Positions 23,995 through 33,018 of a stretch of 48,108 nt of DNA are shown one piece after another. The position numbers and the translations under genes are program-made. The stretch's first letter is position 1; each line of letters starts with the position of its first letter. Under the pieces are notes generated by a model. That model made no database searches. It was not told the origin of the DNA and saw only the letters and a list, made by a program, of their open reading frames with translations. Origin of the DNA: Paraburkholderia nodosa (GTDB taxonomy: Bacteria; Pseudomonadota; Gammaproteobacteria; Burkholderiales; Burkholderiaceae); NCBI RefSeq assembly GCF_001718195.1, contig NZ_MCNV01000042.1, positions 1 to 48,108 of the forward strand, in the 5' to 3' direction.

Positions 23995-25152
23995 CTACGC
24001 GAAGCGCTTGCGCGCGAACATCGCAAGGTCGATGCGGCTTTCGCCTTGCGTGATCCGCTCCGCTAGCGCCTCGCCGATCGCGCTGGCGAACTTGAAACCA
24101 TGCCCGGAAAAGCCGGTCGCGATGTGCACGTTCGGGCAGGTGGGCACGCGGTCGATGATGAAATGTTCGTCCGGCGTCATGTCGTATTCGCAGGCCCGGC
24201 CCACGCGCAGCTTGCCCGCGCCCGGTAAGTAGCGTTCCAGGAAGGCTTGCAGATCGCCGAGATCGCTCGGCTCGGCGCCGAATGGCGCGAGCGGCGCGTC
24301 CGCCGCGATGGGCTCGCCGGTGTCGTGGCGGCCCAGCTTCAGGCCGCTGCCGTCGAGATCGGGAAACCCGTAATAACCGCCCACTTCCGAGGCGACGAAA
24401 AAGCCCGGGAAGCGCTCCGGCCCAAAGAGGCCTGGCTCGCCTTCGAACCACGCGAAACTCTTGCGCACGCGCGTGACCGGAATCTCGAGGCCCAGCGGCG
24501 CGAGCAGATCGCGAGTCGATTTGCCGGCGCACACGATCAGGTCGCGCGCGGTGAACTTTTCGTTCCTGTCGGTCCAGACGTTGACACTCTCGCGCCCATG
24601 ACACTCGATGCGCGTGACGCGCGTATTCGTGCCCAGTGTTGCGCCGAGCGCGGTCGCGAGCTGCCGGTAAGTGCTGATCGCGCGCTCGCAATAGAGCACG
24701 CCCGCGCCGGGTTCGAAGTTCGCGATCTGCTCTGGGCGCAGTCGCCACGCGGGCCAGCGTTTGCCGGCCGTGGCGGCATCGAGCGTTTCCAGCGGGATGC
24801 CGTGGCTGGCGGCGCTCGCCTGCACCTCGCGCATGAACGCTTCGTCGGGCGAGCCGATGTTGACGACGCCCGTGCGCACGAAAAGGGCAGTCTGCGTTTG
24901 CTGCTCGAGGTCTTCCCAAAGCTGCTGGGCGCGCAAGGCGAGCGGCACGTAGGCGGCGCCTTCGCCATAGGCGTGGCGAATGAGGCGCGTCGCTCCGTGA
25001 TGCGCACCCTGATCGTGCGGTGGATCGCCGGCGTCGAGCAGCAGCACCTTGTTGCCGAGGCGGCTCAGATAATAGCCGGCCGCCATGCCCATCGAACCTG
25101 CACCGACGATCAGCGTGTCGAAATGTCGATGACTTGCGTTTGTGTCCTGCAT
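23995..25152 (-). CDS. solA: N-methyl-L-tryptophan oxidase / monomeric sarcosine oxidase family
   Basis: FAD-dependent amine oxidase of 385 aa. The dinucleotide-binding motif is DTLIVGAGSMGMAAGYYLSR (about 12-31). Cys321 in GRACEYDMTPDEHFIIDR is at the position that binds FAD covalently in the MTOX/MSOX family, and GFSGHGFKFASAIGEALAE is the C-terminal flavin motif. The family oxidatively demethylates N-methyl amino acids, giving formaldehyde and hydrogen peroxide. It resembles E. coli SolA, but sarcosine or another N-methyl amino acid is an equal candidate. It stands alone with no linked folate or formaldehyde gene. Confidence 0.8.
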   Translation of the reverse strand: MQDTNASHRHFDTLIVGAGSMGMAAGYYLSRLGNKVLLLDAGDPPHDQGAHHGATRLIRHAYGEGAAYVPLALRAQQLWEDLEQQTQTALFVRTGVVNIGSPDEAFMREVQASAASHGIPLETLDAATAGKRWPAWRLRPEQIANFEPGAGVLYCERAISTYRQLATALGATLGTNTRVTRIECHGRESVNVWTDRNEKFTARDLIVCAGKSTRDLLAPLGLEIPVTRVRKSFAWFEGEPGLFGPERFPGFFVASEVGGYYGFPDLDGSGLKLGRHDTGEPIAADAPLAPFGAEPSDLGDLQAFLERYLPGAGKLRVGRACEYDMTPDEHFIIDRVPTCPNVHIATGFSGHGFKFASAIGEALAERITQGESRIDLAMFARKRFA

Positions 25153-25287
25153 GTAGTGCCCCGTGCGCGCCGCGGCGCGCGAACGTGTGTGCGCCTGGCT
25201 CCGCTGAACCGGACGGGCGCGCCGTAAAGGGCATTCATTGTCGGCGCTTCGCCCGCACCTGTCGAGCGAGGTCTGACTCGTGCAGGG

Positions 25288-26313
25288 TCAGGCCCGGGCG
25301 CGCCGTTTGCGCGGCCCCGTGGACATGCGCGTGACGAGCTCGGGCGGCGGCCCGAGCACCATGGGCGGCTGCTGGTCCGGTTCGTCGATCAGCCGGATCA
25401 GGCTGCGGATCGACAGCTCGGCCACGGCCTCGGTCTGGATCGCGACGGTGGTGAGCGCGGGGCGCATCTGATGGGCGAGCTGAATGTCGGTGATGCCGAT
25501 CACGGACACATCGTCGGGCACGGCGCGGCCCATGCTGACCAGCGCCTGAATCGCACCGATCGCGAGCAGGTCGTTGGTCGCGAAGATCGCGCTCACGCGC
25601 GGGTGCTGCGCGAGCAATTGCTGGCAGGCCGCGTAGCCGGAGTCGATCGAGTCGCGCACCTGCATCTGCGCCACGTTCGCCGGATTCACGCCGCCTTCTC
25701 GCATGGCCGTTCGGAATCCTTCCGAACGGGCGTCCTGCAGGCCGCCGCAGCCGTCGCCGATCAGCATGGCGATATTTCGGTGTCCAAACTCAAGTAGATG
25801 GTGCGCCGCGAGCGCGCCCGCGCGCGCGAAGTCCACGGCCACGCACGGCAGCACGGGCGGATTCTCGGGGTGCTCCCACATCGCCAGCAGAATGGGGCCG
25901 TTGTGCATGGCCGAGATGCACAGTTCGTTCATGGCGATGTCGGTGTTCATCACGAGCACGCCGTCCGCGAAGGTGCCCGCGATCTGGTTCAGGTAGGCGC
26001 GGCCGATTTGCGCGTCGTCGTCGGTGTTGCAGACCATCAGGAAGTGGCCCGCCTTGCGCGCGGCGCGTTCCGCCGCGAGCACGAACTCGGGGTAGAACGG
26101 GTTGGAGATGTTCGAGAGCATGAGCGCGAGCGTGGACGAGCGCCCCTGCGCGAGCGCGCGCGCATTGAGGTTGGGCCGGTAGCCCAGTTCGGCGATGGCC
26201 TGCAGCACGCGCTCGGCCGTCTCGGGACGAACCTTCTCGCGATTGCGCAGCACGTTCGAAACGGTAGCCGCCGTGACGCGTGCGCGCCGCGCGACTTCTG
26301 ACAGGGTGACCAT
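25288..26313 (-). CDS. LacI family transcriptional regulator of the galactoside operon
   Basis: Repressor of 341 aa. The N-terminal helix-turn-helix TLSEVARRARVTAATVSNVL and hinge helix RPNLNARALAQG are classical LacI/GalR features, followed by a periplasmic-binding-like sensor domain (LALMLSNISNPFYPEF; AIFATNDLLAIGAI). I use the ATG at 26313; an in-frame start at 26331 is less likely. It is divergent from the ABC-GH42 operon, and two palindromes with the CG centre typical of LacI sites lie between them. A galactoside is the expected inducer. Confidence 0.9.
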   Translation of the reverse strand: MVTLSEVARRARVTAATVSNVLRNREKVRPETAERVLQAIAELGYRPNLNARALAQGRSSTLALMLSNISNPFYPEFVLAAERAARKAGHFLMVCNTDDDAQIGRAYLNQIAGTFADGVLVMNTDIAMNELCISAMHNGPILLAMWEHPENPPVLPCVAVDFARAGALAAHHLLEFGHRNIAMLIGDGCGGLQDARSEGFRTAMREGGVNPANVAQMQVRDSIDSGYAACQQLLAQHPRVSAIFATNDLLAIGAIQALVSMGRAVPDDVSVIGITDIQLAHQMRPALTTVAIQTEAVAELSIRSLIRLIDEPDQQPPMVLGPPPELVTRMSTGPRKRRARA

Positions 26314-26433
26314 GTCGGACCTTTCCCACATTCAGGGAAGATGATTCAGATGTTGCAATGCTGCGGCGGGGTTTGCTACTTTTCTCCCACAACATCAACG
26401 GAGACAACGAATGCGCGATTGTGCCGGATTCGA

Positions 26434-26449
26434 ATTTAAGCGGTTAAAT
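26434..26449. promoter_or_regulatory. LacI operator O1
   Basis: ATTTAAGCGGTTAAAT is a 16-bp near-palindrome with a central CG, one symmetric pair off. It shares all but one base with the core of the downstream operator at 26488-26507; the two centres are 56 bp apart, a spacing that could allow looping. Confidence 0.72.
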
Positions 26450-26487
26450 GCCCGCTGCGCAAGGGCTGTGGGAAGTTTTCTGCAGAA

Positions 26488-26507
26488 AAATTTAAGCGCT
26501 TAAATTT
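26488..26507. promoter_or_regulatory. LacI operator O2, perfect 20-bp palindrome
   Basis: AAATTTAAGCGCTTAAATTT is perfectly symmetric with the CG centre typical of LacI-family operators. It ends 12 bases before the ATP-binding gene start, so bound repressor would block transcription at or just after initiation. Confidence 0.8.
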
Positions 26508-26519
26508 CGAGGCGAGAAC

Positions 26520-27656
26520 ATGGCGACGATACAGCTCTCGGGCGTCGGCAAGCGCTACGGCGATCATCCGCCGGTGGTGCGGCATGTCGATCTCGACATC
26601 GGGCATCACGAGTTTTGCGTGTTCCTCGGGCCTTCCGGATGCGGCAAGTCCACGCTGCTGCGCATGATCGCGGGCCTCGAGGAATTGAGCGAAGGCGAAC
26701 TGCGCATCGGGTCGCGCGTGGTGACGGACGTGCCCGCCGCCGAACGCGGCGTGGCGATGGTGTTCCAGAGCTACGCGCTCTTTCCGCACATGACGGTGTT
26801 CGACAACATCGCGTTCGGCCTGAAGATCGCCAAGGTGCCGAAAGCCGAGATCGAGCGGCGCGTGCGCGACGCCGCGCGCAGCCTGCAACTAGAGGCGCTG
26901 CTCGACCGGCATCCCAAGGCGCTATCGGGCGGACAGCGCCAGCGCGTCGCCATCGGCCGCGCCATCGTGCGCGAGCCGGGCGTGTTCCTGTTCGACGAGC
27001 CGCTCTCCAATCTCGACGCCGCGTTGCGCAGCCATACGCGCATCGAGATCGCGCGCCTGCACCAGCGCTTCACGGATGCGAGCGTCGTGTATGTCACGCA
27101 CGACCAGGTCGAGGCGATGACGCTCGCCGACCGCATCGTGCTGCTGCACGCGGGCGCCGACATGGAGCGCCACGGCAGCGTGGCGCAAAGCGGCGCGCCG
27201 CTCGATCTCTATCACCACCCGAAGTCGCGCTTCGTGGCCGGGTTCATCGGCTCGCCGCGCATGAACTTCATCGACGCGAGTGTCGACTCGGTGGATGAAG
27301 AGGGCGTGCGCGTCACGCTCGAAGGCGGGCAGACGCTGCTCGCCTGCGTGGACGGACGCGCATTGAAGCGCGGTCAGCCGGTCACGCTGGGCGTGCGGCC
27401 CGAACATCTGCGGCTGACTGGCGACGATCAATCGATTGCGTGCGCAACGGTGCTCGCCGAGCGCCTGGGCGAACATAGCTATCTGCATGCGGATCATGCG
27501 GCCGGCACACTGGTCGCCAAAGCGCCGGGCGATTCGCTTATCGGTGTGGGCGAACGCATCCGCGTGCATGTGCCGCCGCAGGCGTGCCATCTGTTCGACG
27601 CCGAAGGCACAGCGTTGCGCCGGCTCGCGGCAGCGCATGCGCCGGCGCTGGCCTGA
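26520..27656 (+). CDS. CUT1 sugar ABC transporter ATP-binding protein (MalK/UgpC-like)
   Basis: ATPase of 378 aa. Walker A GPSGCGKST, Q-loop FQSYALFPH, signature LSGGQRQR, Walker B VFLFDEPLSNLDA and switch His in VTHDQVEAM are all present; the C-terminal TOBE/OB region (about 240-378) contains LGVRPEHL. It is the first gene of the operon, just below operator O2, and powers the permease pair encoded further on. MalK-type ATPases of this kind serve di- and oligosaccharide importers; lactose or another galactoside is implied by the GH42 gene. Confidence 0.9.
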   Translation: MATIQLSGVGKRYGDHPPVVRHVDLDIGHHEFCVFLGPSGCGKSTLLRMIAGLEELSEGELRIGSRVVTDVPAAERGVAMVFQSYALFPHMTVFDNIAFGLKIAKVPKAEIERRVRDAARSLQLEALLDRHPKALSGGQRQRVAIGRAIVREPGVFLFDEPLSNLDAALRSHTRIEIARLHQRFTDASVVYVTHDQVEAMTLADRIVLLHAGADMERHGSVAQSGAPLDLYHHPKSRFVAGFIGSPRMNFIDASVDSVDEEGVRVTLEGGQTLLACVDGRALKRGQPVTLGVRPEHLRLTGDDQSIACATVLAERLGEHSYLHADHAAGTLVAKAPGDSLIGVGERIRVHVPPQACHLFDAEGTALRRLAAAHAPALA

Positions 27657-27667
27657 TTTCGTTATAC

Positions 27668-27684
27668 CCCGCCGGTAGAGCGGG
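27668..27684 (+). other. Small hairpin between the ATPase and binding-protein genes
   Basis: CCCGC and GCGGG pair around a 7-nt loop just after the ATPase stop. It could slow 3' degradation or set relative expression of the next gene. The stem is short, so this is tentative. Confidence 0.3.
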
Positions 27685-27768
27685 TCACCAGGTCTGGCGG
27701 CGCGGGTGCCGTCAGTCGACAAAGGCAGTCCAAAAGCATGTTGGATGGATCGACACAGGAGACAACAG

Positions 27769-29034
27769 ATGTTTTCCAATCGCTTGAAAGCGTTCGGTTC
27801 GCTGGCCCGCGGCTCGGCCGCCGTTGCGATCGTGGCGGCGACGGCGTTCACGAGCATGGCCGCCGACGCCGGGACGCTGACCGTCAACGTCTCGGCGCGC
27901 GCCAACCAGCGCTCGACATGGCAAGATGCCTTCGACCAGTTCAAGAAAGCCAATCCCGACGTCGACCTCAAGGTGTCCTATATAACCGAGGAAGCCTACA
28001 AGGTGCAGATGGGCGGCTGGCTCGCGACCGATCCGCCCGATGTGGTGTCGTGGCACGACGGCGAGCGCATGGCCTATTACGCCGAGCGCGGCCTGCTGGA
28101 AGACCTCTCCCCGGACTGGGCCAAAAACGGCTGGAACGACCAGTACGCATCGGTGAAGAGTGCGTCCACATGGAACGGCAAGCAGTATGCCGCGCCGCTG
28201 GGATATGACGCCTATGGCTTCTTCTACCGCAAGGACCTGTTCGCCAAGGCCGGGATCAAATCCGAGCCGAAGACCTTCGACGAATTGCTGGAAAGCTGCA
28301 AGAAGCTCAACGCCATCGGCGTGCAGCCCATTGCCGTGGCCGCGCGCGACAGCTGGACGCTCGCCGCGTGGTTCGACTATCTGGACCTGCGCATCAACGG
28401 CAACGAGTTCCACCAGAAGCTGATGGCCGGTCAGATTCCCTATACCGACCCGCGCGTGAAGAAGGTCTACACGACGTGGAAGACGCTGATGGACAACCAT
28501 TGCTTCATGGAAAACGCGCTTTCCTACGACGTGGATTCGATCGCGCCGGTGCTCGTCAACGGCAAGGCGGCGATGATGCTGATGGGCACGTTCTTCTCGG
28601 CGAGCTTCCCGGAGAACATGAAACAGAACGTGGGCTTCTTCCGCTTCCCGGTCATCGACGCCAACGTGCCGACGGCCGAAGACGGTCCCGTGAACGTACT
28701 GCTCATTCCTGCAAAGGCCAAGAACAAGGCCGATGCGCGCCGTCTGCTCGCCTTCATGGAAACGCCCGCGATCAACGCCGAACTCGCGCACGGCTGGGGC
28801 CAGCTGCCTTCGAACAACAAGGCAGCCGAGCCTGACGATCCCATCTCCAAGGTGGGCTTCCAGACGCTCGCGAGCACGCGCGGCGGCATTGCGCAGTTCT
28901 ACGACCGCGACATGCAGAAGGAAATGGCCGACGAAGGCATGAAGGCCATGCAGCAGTTCTACAGCGACCCGTCGCAGCTCGATACGCTGCTCGCGCGCCT
29001 CGAAACGACGCGCCAGCGCATCTACCACAAGTAA
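27769..29034 (+). CDS. CUT1 sugar ABC transporter substrate-binding protein
   Basis: Extracytoplasmic sugar-binding protein of 421 aa. MFSNRLKAFGSLARGSAAVA plus a hydrophobic stretch ending SMAADA is a signal peptide. The family 1 binding fold shows in TLTVNVSARANQRSTWQDAF, DPPDVVSWHDGERMAYYAERG and AAPLGYDAYGFFYRKDLF. AGGAG lies nine bases before the ATG at 27769. It delivers the ligand to the two permeases that follow. A CUT1-type protein with a GH42 enzyme suggests a beta-galactoside or galacto-oligosaccharide ligand. Confidence 0.88.
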   Translation: MFSNRLKAFGSLARGSAAVAIVAATAFTSMAADAGTLTVNVSARANQRSTWQDAFDQFKKANPDVDLKVSYITEEAYKVQMGGWLATDPPDVVSWHDGERMAYYAERGLLEDLSPDWAKNGWNDQYASVKSASTWNGKQYAAPLGYDAYGFFYRKDLFAKAGIKSEPKTFDELLESCKKLNAIGVQPIAVAARDSWTLAAWFDYLDLRINGNEFHQKLMAGQIPYTDPRVKKVYTTWKTLMDNHCFMENALSYDVDSIAPVLVNGKAAMMLMGTFFSASFPENMKQNVGFFRFPVIDANVPTAEDGPVNVLLIPAKAKNKADARRLLAFMETPAINAELAHGWGQLPSNNKAAEPDDPISKVGFQTLASTRGGIAQFYDRDMQKEMADEGMKAMQQFYSDPSQLDTLLARLETTRQRIYHK

Positions 29035-29044
29035 AGCCGCGGTG

Positions 29045-29070
29045 CGGCCGGCGCATTGCGCCGCCGGCCG
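29045..29070 (+). other. Strong intercistronic hairpin after the binding-protein gene
   Basis: CGGCCGG and CCGGCCG pair, with an inner CGC/GCG and a 3-nt bulge. It lies 11 bp past the binding-protein stop and 31 bp before the permease start. Such stems after binding-protein genes commonly stabilise the upstream mRNA, giving more binding protein than permease. Confidence 0.5.
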
Positions 29071-29101
29071 TACCTTCTTCGATCACCGGCGAGACTTCAC
29101 C

Positions 29102-30007
29102 ATGTCCGATACCTTGGCGCGCCCCATTGGGGCGGCGCGGCCGCGTCGCGTCTCTACTGTGCGGCGGCAACAGAATCGCGCCGCGCTGTTTTTCCTGCTG
29201 CCGGGCTGCGCGCTCTTTGCGCTGTGCGTGGTCTACCCGATTTTCAGCAGCATCACGCTCAGCTTCTATAACTGGGACGGGATGACCGCGAAAACGTTTG
29301 TCGGGCTCGCGAACTACGTCGAACTGTTCCAGACCGACACGTTCTATACCGCGCTCAAGAACAATCTGCTGTGGCTTGTGTTCTTCCTGCTCGCGCCGCC
29401 GCTCGGTCTCGTGTTCGCGCTCTATCTGAACCAGCACGTGCGCGGCATACGCGCGGTGAAGTCGCTGTTCTTCGCGCCGTTCGTGCTCTCGGGCGTGGTG
29501 GTCGGTCTCGTGTTCTCGTGGTTCTACGATCCGACCTTCGGTCTGCTCAAGATGATCGTCGGCCATGGCATACCCGTGCTGGGCGACCCGAAGCTCGTGA
29601 CGTTCGGCATTATCTTCGCCGCACTCTGGCCGCAAACACCGTTCTGCATGATCCTGTATCTCACGGGCCTCACGGGCATCAACCCCGAGATCGTGGAAGC
29701 CGCGCGCATGGAAGGGGCGAAGGGCTGGCGGCTCTTCTGGCACGTGGTGCTCCCGCAGCTGCGCCCTGCCACGTTCATGGCCATCGTGCTCACGGTGATT
29801 GGCGCGCTGCGCAGCTTCGACCTGATCGCCGTGATGAGCGGCGGCGGCCCGTTCGACAGCTCCACGGTGCTCGCGTACTTCATGTACGACCAGGCGATCA
29901 AATACTACCGCGAAGGCTATTCGGCGGCGATTGCCGTCGTGCTGTTCGCCATCATGCTCGTTTATATCGTGTTCCATTTGCGCCGCATGCTGCGCGAAGA
30001 ACGCTGA
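29102..30007 (+). CDS. CUT1 sugar ABC transporter permease (MalF-like)
   Basis: Inner-membrane permease of 301 aa with six predicted membrane segments. The EAA loop is visible as EIVEAARMEGAKGWRLFWHV followed by LPQLRP, the site that contacts the ATPase. The start MSDTLARPIG at 29102 was chosen over an upstream frame. It pairs with the permease 43 bp downstream. Confidence 0.9.
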   Translation: MSDTLARPIGAARPRRVSTVRRQQNRAALFFLLPGCALFALCVVYPIFSSITLSFYNWDGMTAKTFVGLANYVELFQTDTFYTALKNNLLWLVFFLLAPPLGLVFALYLNQHVRGIRAVKSLFFAPFVLSGVVVGLVFSWFYDPTFGLLKMIVGHGIPVLGDPKLVTFGIIFAALWPQTPFCMILYLTGLTGINPEIVEAARMEGAKGWRLFWHVVLPQLRPATFMAIVLTVIGALRSFDLIAVMSGGGPFDSSTVLAYFMYDQAIKYYREGYSAAIAVVLFAIMLVYIVFHLRRMLREER

Positions 30008-30050
30008 GTTACCCGTCGATTTTTCGTCGCTGTTCACGGAGTCGCTGCCC

Positions 30051-30902
30051 ATGTATCCGCTTCCCGTCGATCGCTGGAAACCCGCGAATCGCGCGCTCTA
30101 CAAGATCTCGTTGCCCATTGCGCTCGTTATCTGGCTGCTGCCCATGCTCGCCGTGCTCATTACCTCGATCCGGTCTACCGAGGAACTGCAGCAGGGCGAC
30201 TACTGGGGCTGGCCGAAGCACTTCGCGCTGCTGGAAAACTACGGGGCGGCGCTCACGCAAACACCGATGCTCCATTACTTCGCGAACAGCGTGCTGATCA
30301 CGGTGCCTTCGGTGATCGGTGCCATTACGCTGGCTTCGATGGCGGGCTTCGCGCTCTCCACGTATCGCTTTCGCGGCAACACGGCGGTGCTGTTCGCCTT
30401 CGTCGCCGGGAATTTCGTGCCGATCCAGATCCTCATGATCCCGGTGCGCGACATGGCGCTGCGCGTAGGGCTCTACAACACCGTGTGGGCGCTCATCATC
30501 TTTCACGTGTCGTTTCAGACCGGATTCTGCACGCTGTTCCTGCGCAATTTCATCAAGCAACTGCCGTTCGAACTGATCGAGGCCGCGCGCGTGGAAGGCG
30601 CGAGCGAATGGGCCATTTACTGGCGCATCGTCATGCCGCTCGTGCGGCCGGCGCTCGCCGCGCTCGGCATTCTCGTCTTCACGTTCGTCTGGAACGACTA
30701 CTTCTGGGCGCTGTGTCTCACCCAGGGCGACGACGCCGCGCCGATCACGGTGGGCGTAGCCGCGCTCAAGGGGCAGTGGACCACGGCGTGGAACCTCGTG
30801 GCGGCGGGCTCGGTGCTTGCGGCGCTGCCTTCGGTGCTGATGTTCTTCGCCATGCAGAAACACTTTGTCGCGGGGCTTACCTTCGGCGCGAGCAAGGGCT
30901 GA
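30051..30902 (+). CDS. CUT1 sugar ABC transporter permease (MalG-like)
   Basis: Second permease, 283 aa with six predicted membrane segments. The EAA loop reads ELIEAARVEGASEWAIYWRI followed by MPLVRP. The start MYPLPVDRWK at 30051 has GGAG upstream. It completes the heterodimeric channel; the GH42 gene follows 77 bp downstream. Confidence 0.9.
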   Translation: MYPLPVDRWKPANRALYKISLPIALVIWLLPMLAVLITSIRSTEELQQGDYWGWPKHFALLENYGAALTQTPMLHYFANSVLITVPSVIGAITLASMAGFALSTYRFRGNTAVLFAFVAGNFVPIQILMIPVRDMALRVGLYNTVWALIIFHVSFQTGFCTLFLRNFIKQLPFELIEAARVEGASEWAIYWRIVMPLVRPALAALGILVFTFVWNDYFWALCLTQGDDAAPITVGVAALKGQWTTAWNLVAAGSVLAALPSVLMFFAMQKHFVAGLTFGASKG

Positions 30903-30938
30903 GAGAGCCCGGCCGCAGCCGAAGGCCCTTTTTTATTT
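30894..30938 (+). terminator. Possible intrinsic (partial) terminator before the GH42 gene
   Basis: AAGGGC at 30894 can pair with GCCCTT at 30925-30930, with smaller stems inside, and is followed at once by TTTTATTT. It overlaps the end of the permease gene. Because the GH42 gene lies only 41 bp further on, it would act as a partial terminator reducing enzyme expression relative to transporter. Confidence 0.42.
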
Positions 30939-30979
30939 CATTCGTATTCCCGACGTTATTCCGAGGCGGATTGTCACTC

Positions 30980-32947
30980 ATGCAAATCGGTGTCTGCTAC
31001 TACCCCGAACAATGGCCGCAAACGATGTGGGCCGACGACGCGCGCCGCATGGCCGAATTCGGCATTACCCACGTGCGCATTGGCGAATTCGCCTGGAGCC
31101 GCATGGAGCCGCGCGCCGGTGTGTATGAGTGGGCCTGGCTCGACGATGCGATCGAAACGCTCGCGGCCCGTGGCCTGAAGATCGTGCTCGGCACGCCCAC
31201 GGCCTCGCCGCCGAAGTGGCTCGTCGACGCGACGCCCGAGATGCTTCCCGTGCGCGCCGACGGCACGCCCTGGAACTACGGCTCGCGCCGCCACTACGAC
31301 ATTGCGAGCGAGGCTTATCGCGCCCATTGTGTGCGCATTACGGAGGCGATGGCACAGCGCTACGGCGCGCATCCGGCCGTGATCGCATGGCAGACCGACA
31401 ACGAGCTGGGCTGCCACGACACCGTGCCGAGCTGGTCGAGTGCCGCGCAGCGCCGCTTCCAGACGTGGCTCGCGAAGCGCTACGACACGATCGAGGCGCT
31501 CAACGAGGCATGGGGCAACGTGTTCTGGAGCATGGAGTACCCGTCGTTCGAAGCGGTGGGGTTGCCCGTGCGCACGCCGACCGACGCCAACCCGGCGCAT
31601 CATCTGGATTTTCGCCGCTACATGTCGGTTGAAGTCGCGAGCTTTCATCGCGAGCAGGCAGACGTGCTGCGCCGCCACGCGCCGAACGCCGACGTATTGC
31701 ACAACTTCATGGGTTTTTTCACGACCTTCGATCACTACCAGTTCGCGGCGGACAAGGCCATCGACGTGGCGACGTGGGACAGCTATCCGATCGCGCGCAC
31801 CGAAGTGATCGGGTTGCCGGAAGCGCAGAAGGCTCGCTACGCGCGCACCGCGCACCCAGACGTCTCGTCGTTCGACCACGACCGCTACCGCACAATAGGC
31901 GGCGGGCGCTTCTGGGTGATGGAGCAGCAGGCGGGGCCGGTGAACTGGGCGCCGTGGAATCCGGTGCCCGCGCCGGGCATGGTGCGCCTGTGGGCCTATG
32001 AAGCGTTCGCGCACGGCGCCGAACTCGTTTCGTACTTCCGCTGGCGGCAATGCCCGTATGCGCAGGAGCAGATGCATTCGGGCCTCAATCTGCCGAATAA
32101 CGAGCTGTCTCCCGGCGGCCGCGAGGTGGAGCAGGCCGCGCGGGAGATCGCGGCGAGCGACGTGTTGCGTACACTCGCACCGGCGGGGCGTGCCCAGGTG
32201 GCGCTCGTATTCGACTACGAAACGCAGTGGATGTTCGAGATCCAGCGCCACGGCGCGAGCTTCGACTATCAGACGCTCGCGTTCGACTACTACAGCGCGC
32301 TGCGCGAACTGGGCCTCGATGTCGAAATCGTCTCGCGGCACGCGGATCTTTCGGCGTACCGGCTCGTGGTCGTGCCGTCGCTGGCCGTGATCGACGACGC
32401 CTTCGTCGATCAGATCGAGCGCAGCGACGGCCTGTGGGTGTTCGGGCCGCGCAGCGGCTCGAAGACCGCGCACTTCGCCATACCCGGCGACCTGCCGCCC
32501 GGCGTGTTGCAGCGCGTGCTGCCGTTGCAGGTGCTCGAGGCCGAATCGCTGCGGCCCACGCTCGCGCCTGCGGTCACGCTAGCCGGCGTGCAGGGCGAGG
32601 CATTGCATTGGCGCGATCACGTGCGCGCCAACGGCGCCACGCGCGTTCAGGCGCAATTCGAAGACGGCTGGCCTGCGCTGCTCTCGCATGGCCGCGTGCG
32701 TTACGCCGCTGCGTGGTTTTCGCGCGAGCTGCATCTCGCCATGCTCGACGAAGCCGCGCACGGCGCGGGCCTCGCAACGCAGCGCTTGCCGGAAGGCTTG
32801 CGCGTGAGCCGACGCGGCGGATTGTGCTTCGCCTTCAACTTTGGCGAGCAACGTGTTCAGGCGCCGGCCCCCGACGGGGCCCAGTTCGTGCTGGGCGCGC
32901 GCGAGCTTGCGCGAGGCGACGTGTGCGCGTGGCGCGAAACCCGCTGA
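30980..32947 (+). CDS. Beta-galactosidase, glycoside hydrolase family 42
   Basis: Cytoplasmic enzyme of 655 aa, normal length for GH42. The N-terminus IGVCYYPEQWPQTMW is the family start. The acid/base Glu142 lies in WQTDNELGCH, and the nucleophile Glu315 in FWVMEQQAGPVNW. The barrel is followed by a trimerisation domain and a short C-terminal domain. The Cys cluster (CxC..C) that binds zinc after the acid/base motif in some GH42 enzymes is absent (HDTVPSWSSAAQRRF). With the upstream importer it would hydrolyse imported beta-galactosides to galactose. No Leloir genes are linked. Confidence 0.92.
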   Translation: MQIGVCYYPEQWPQTMWADDARRMAEFGITHVRIGEFAWSRMEPRAGVYEWAWLDDAIETLAARGLKIVLGTPTASPPKWLVDATPEMLPVRADGTPWNYGSRRHYDIASEAYRAHCVRITEAMAQRYGAHPAVIAWQTDNELGCHDTVPSWSSAAQRRFQTWLAKRYDTIEALNEAWGNVFWSMEYPSFEAVGLPVRTPTDANPAHHLDFRRYMSVEVASFHREQADVLRRHAPNADVLHNFMGFFTTFDHYQFAADKAIDVATWDSYPIARTEVIGLPEAQKARYARTAHPDVSSFDHDRYRTIGGGRFWVMEQQAGPVNWAPWNPVPAPGMVRLWAYEAFAHGAELVSYFRWRQCPYAQEQMHSGLNLPNNELSPGGREVEQAAREIAASDVLRTLAPAGRAQVALVFDYETQWMFEIQRHGASFDYQTLAFDYYSALRELGLDVEIVSRHADLSAYRLVVVPSLAVIDDAFVDQIERSDGLWVFGPRSGSKTAHFAIPGDLPPGVLQRVLPLQVLEAESLRPTLAPAVTLAGVQGEALHWRDHVRANGATRVQAQFEDGWPALLSHGRVRYAAAWFSRELHLAMLDEAAHGAGLATQRLPEGLRVSRRGGLCFAFNFGEQRVQAPAPDGAQFVLGARELARGDVCAWRETR

Positions 32948-32965
32948 GCCGCAGCTAACCCGAGA

Positions 32966-33011
32966 GAGTGTTCCGCGTCGCGTCGCATCACGCGCGCGCC
33001 GCGGAACACTC
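32966..33011. terminator. Bidirectional stem-loop between GH42 and porin genes
   Basis: GAGTGTTCCGCG (32966-32977) and CGCGGAACACTC (33000-33011) are exact inverted copies around a 22-nt loop, in the 71-bp gap between convergent genes. Neither strand shows a U-run. It is placed to end both transcripts. Confidence 0.55.
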
Positions 33012-33018
33012 GCGCGCA

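Noticed and set aside
23995..25152. Firm assignment as monomeric sarcosine oxidase
   Set aside because: N-methyltryptophan and sarcosine oxidases share the covalent-FAD Cys and fold; nothing here distinguishes the substrate, so only the family is asserted.
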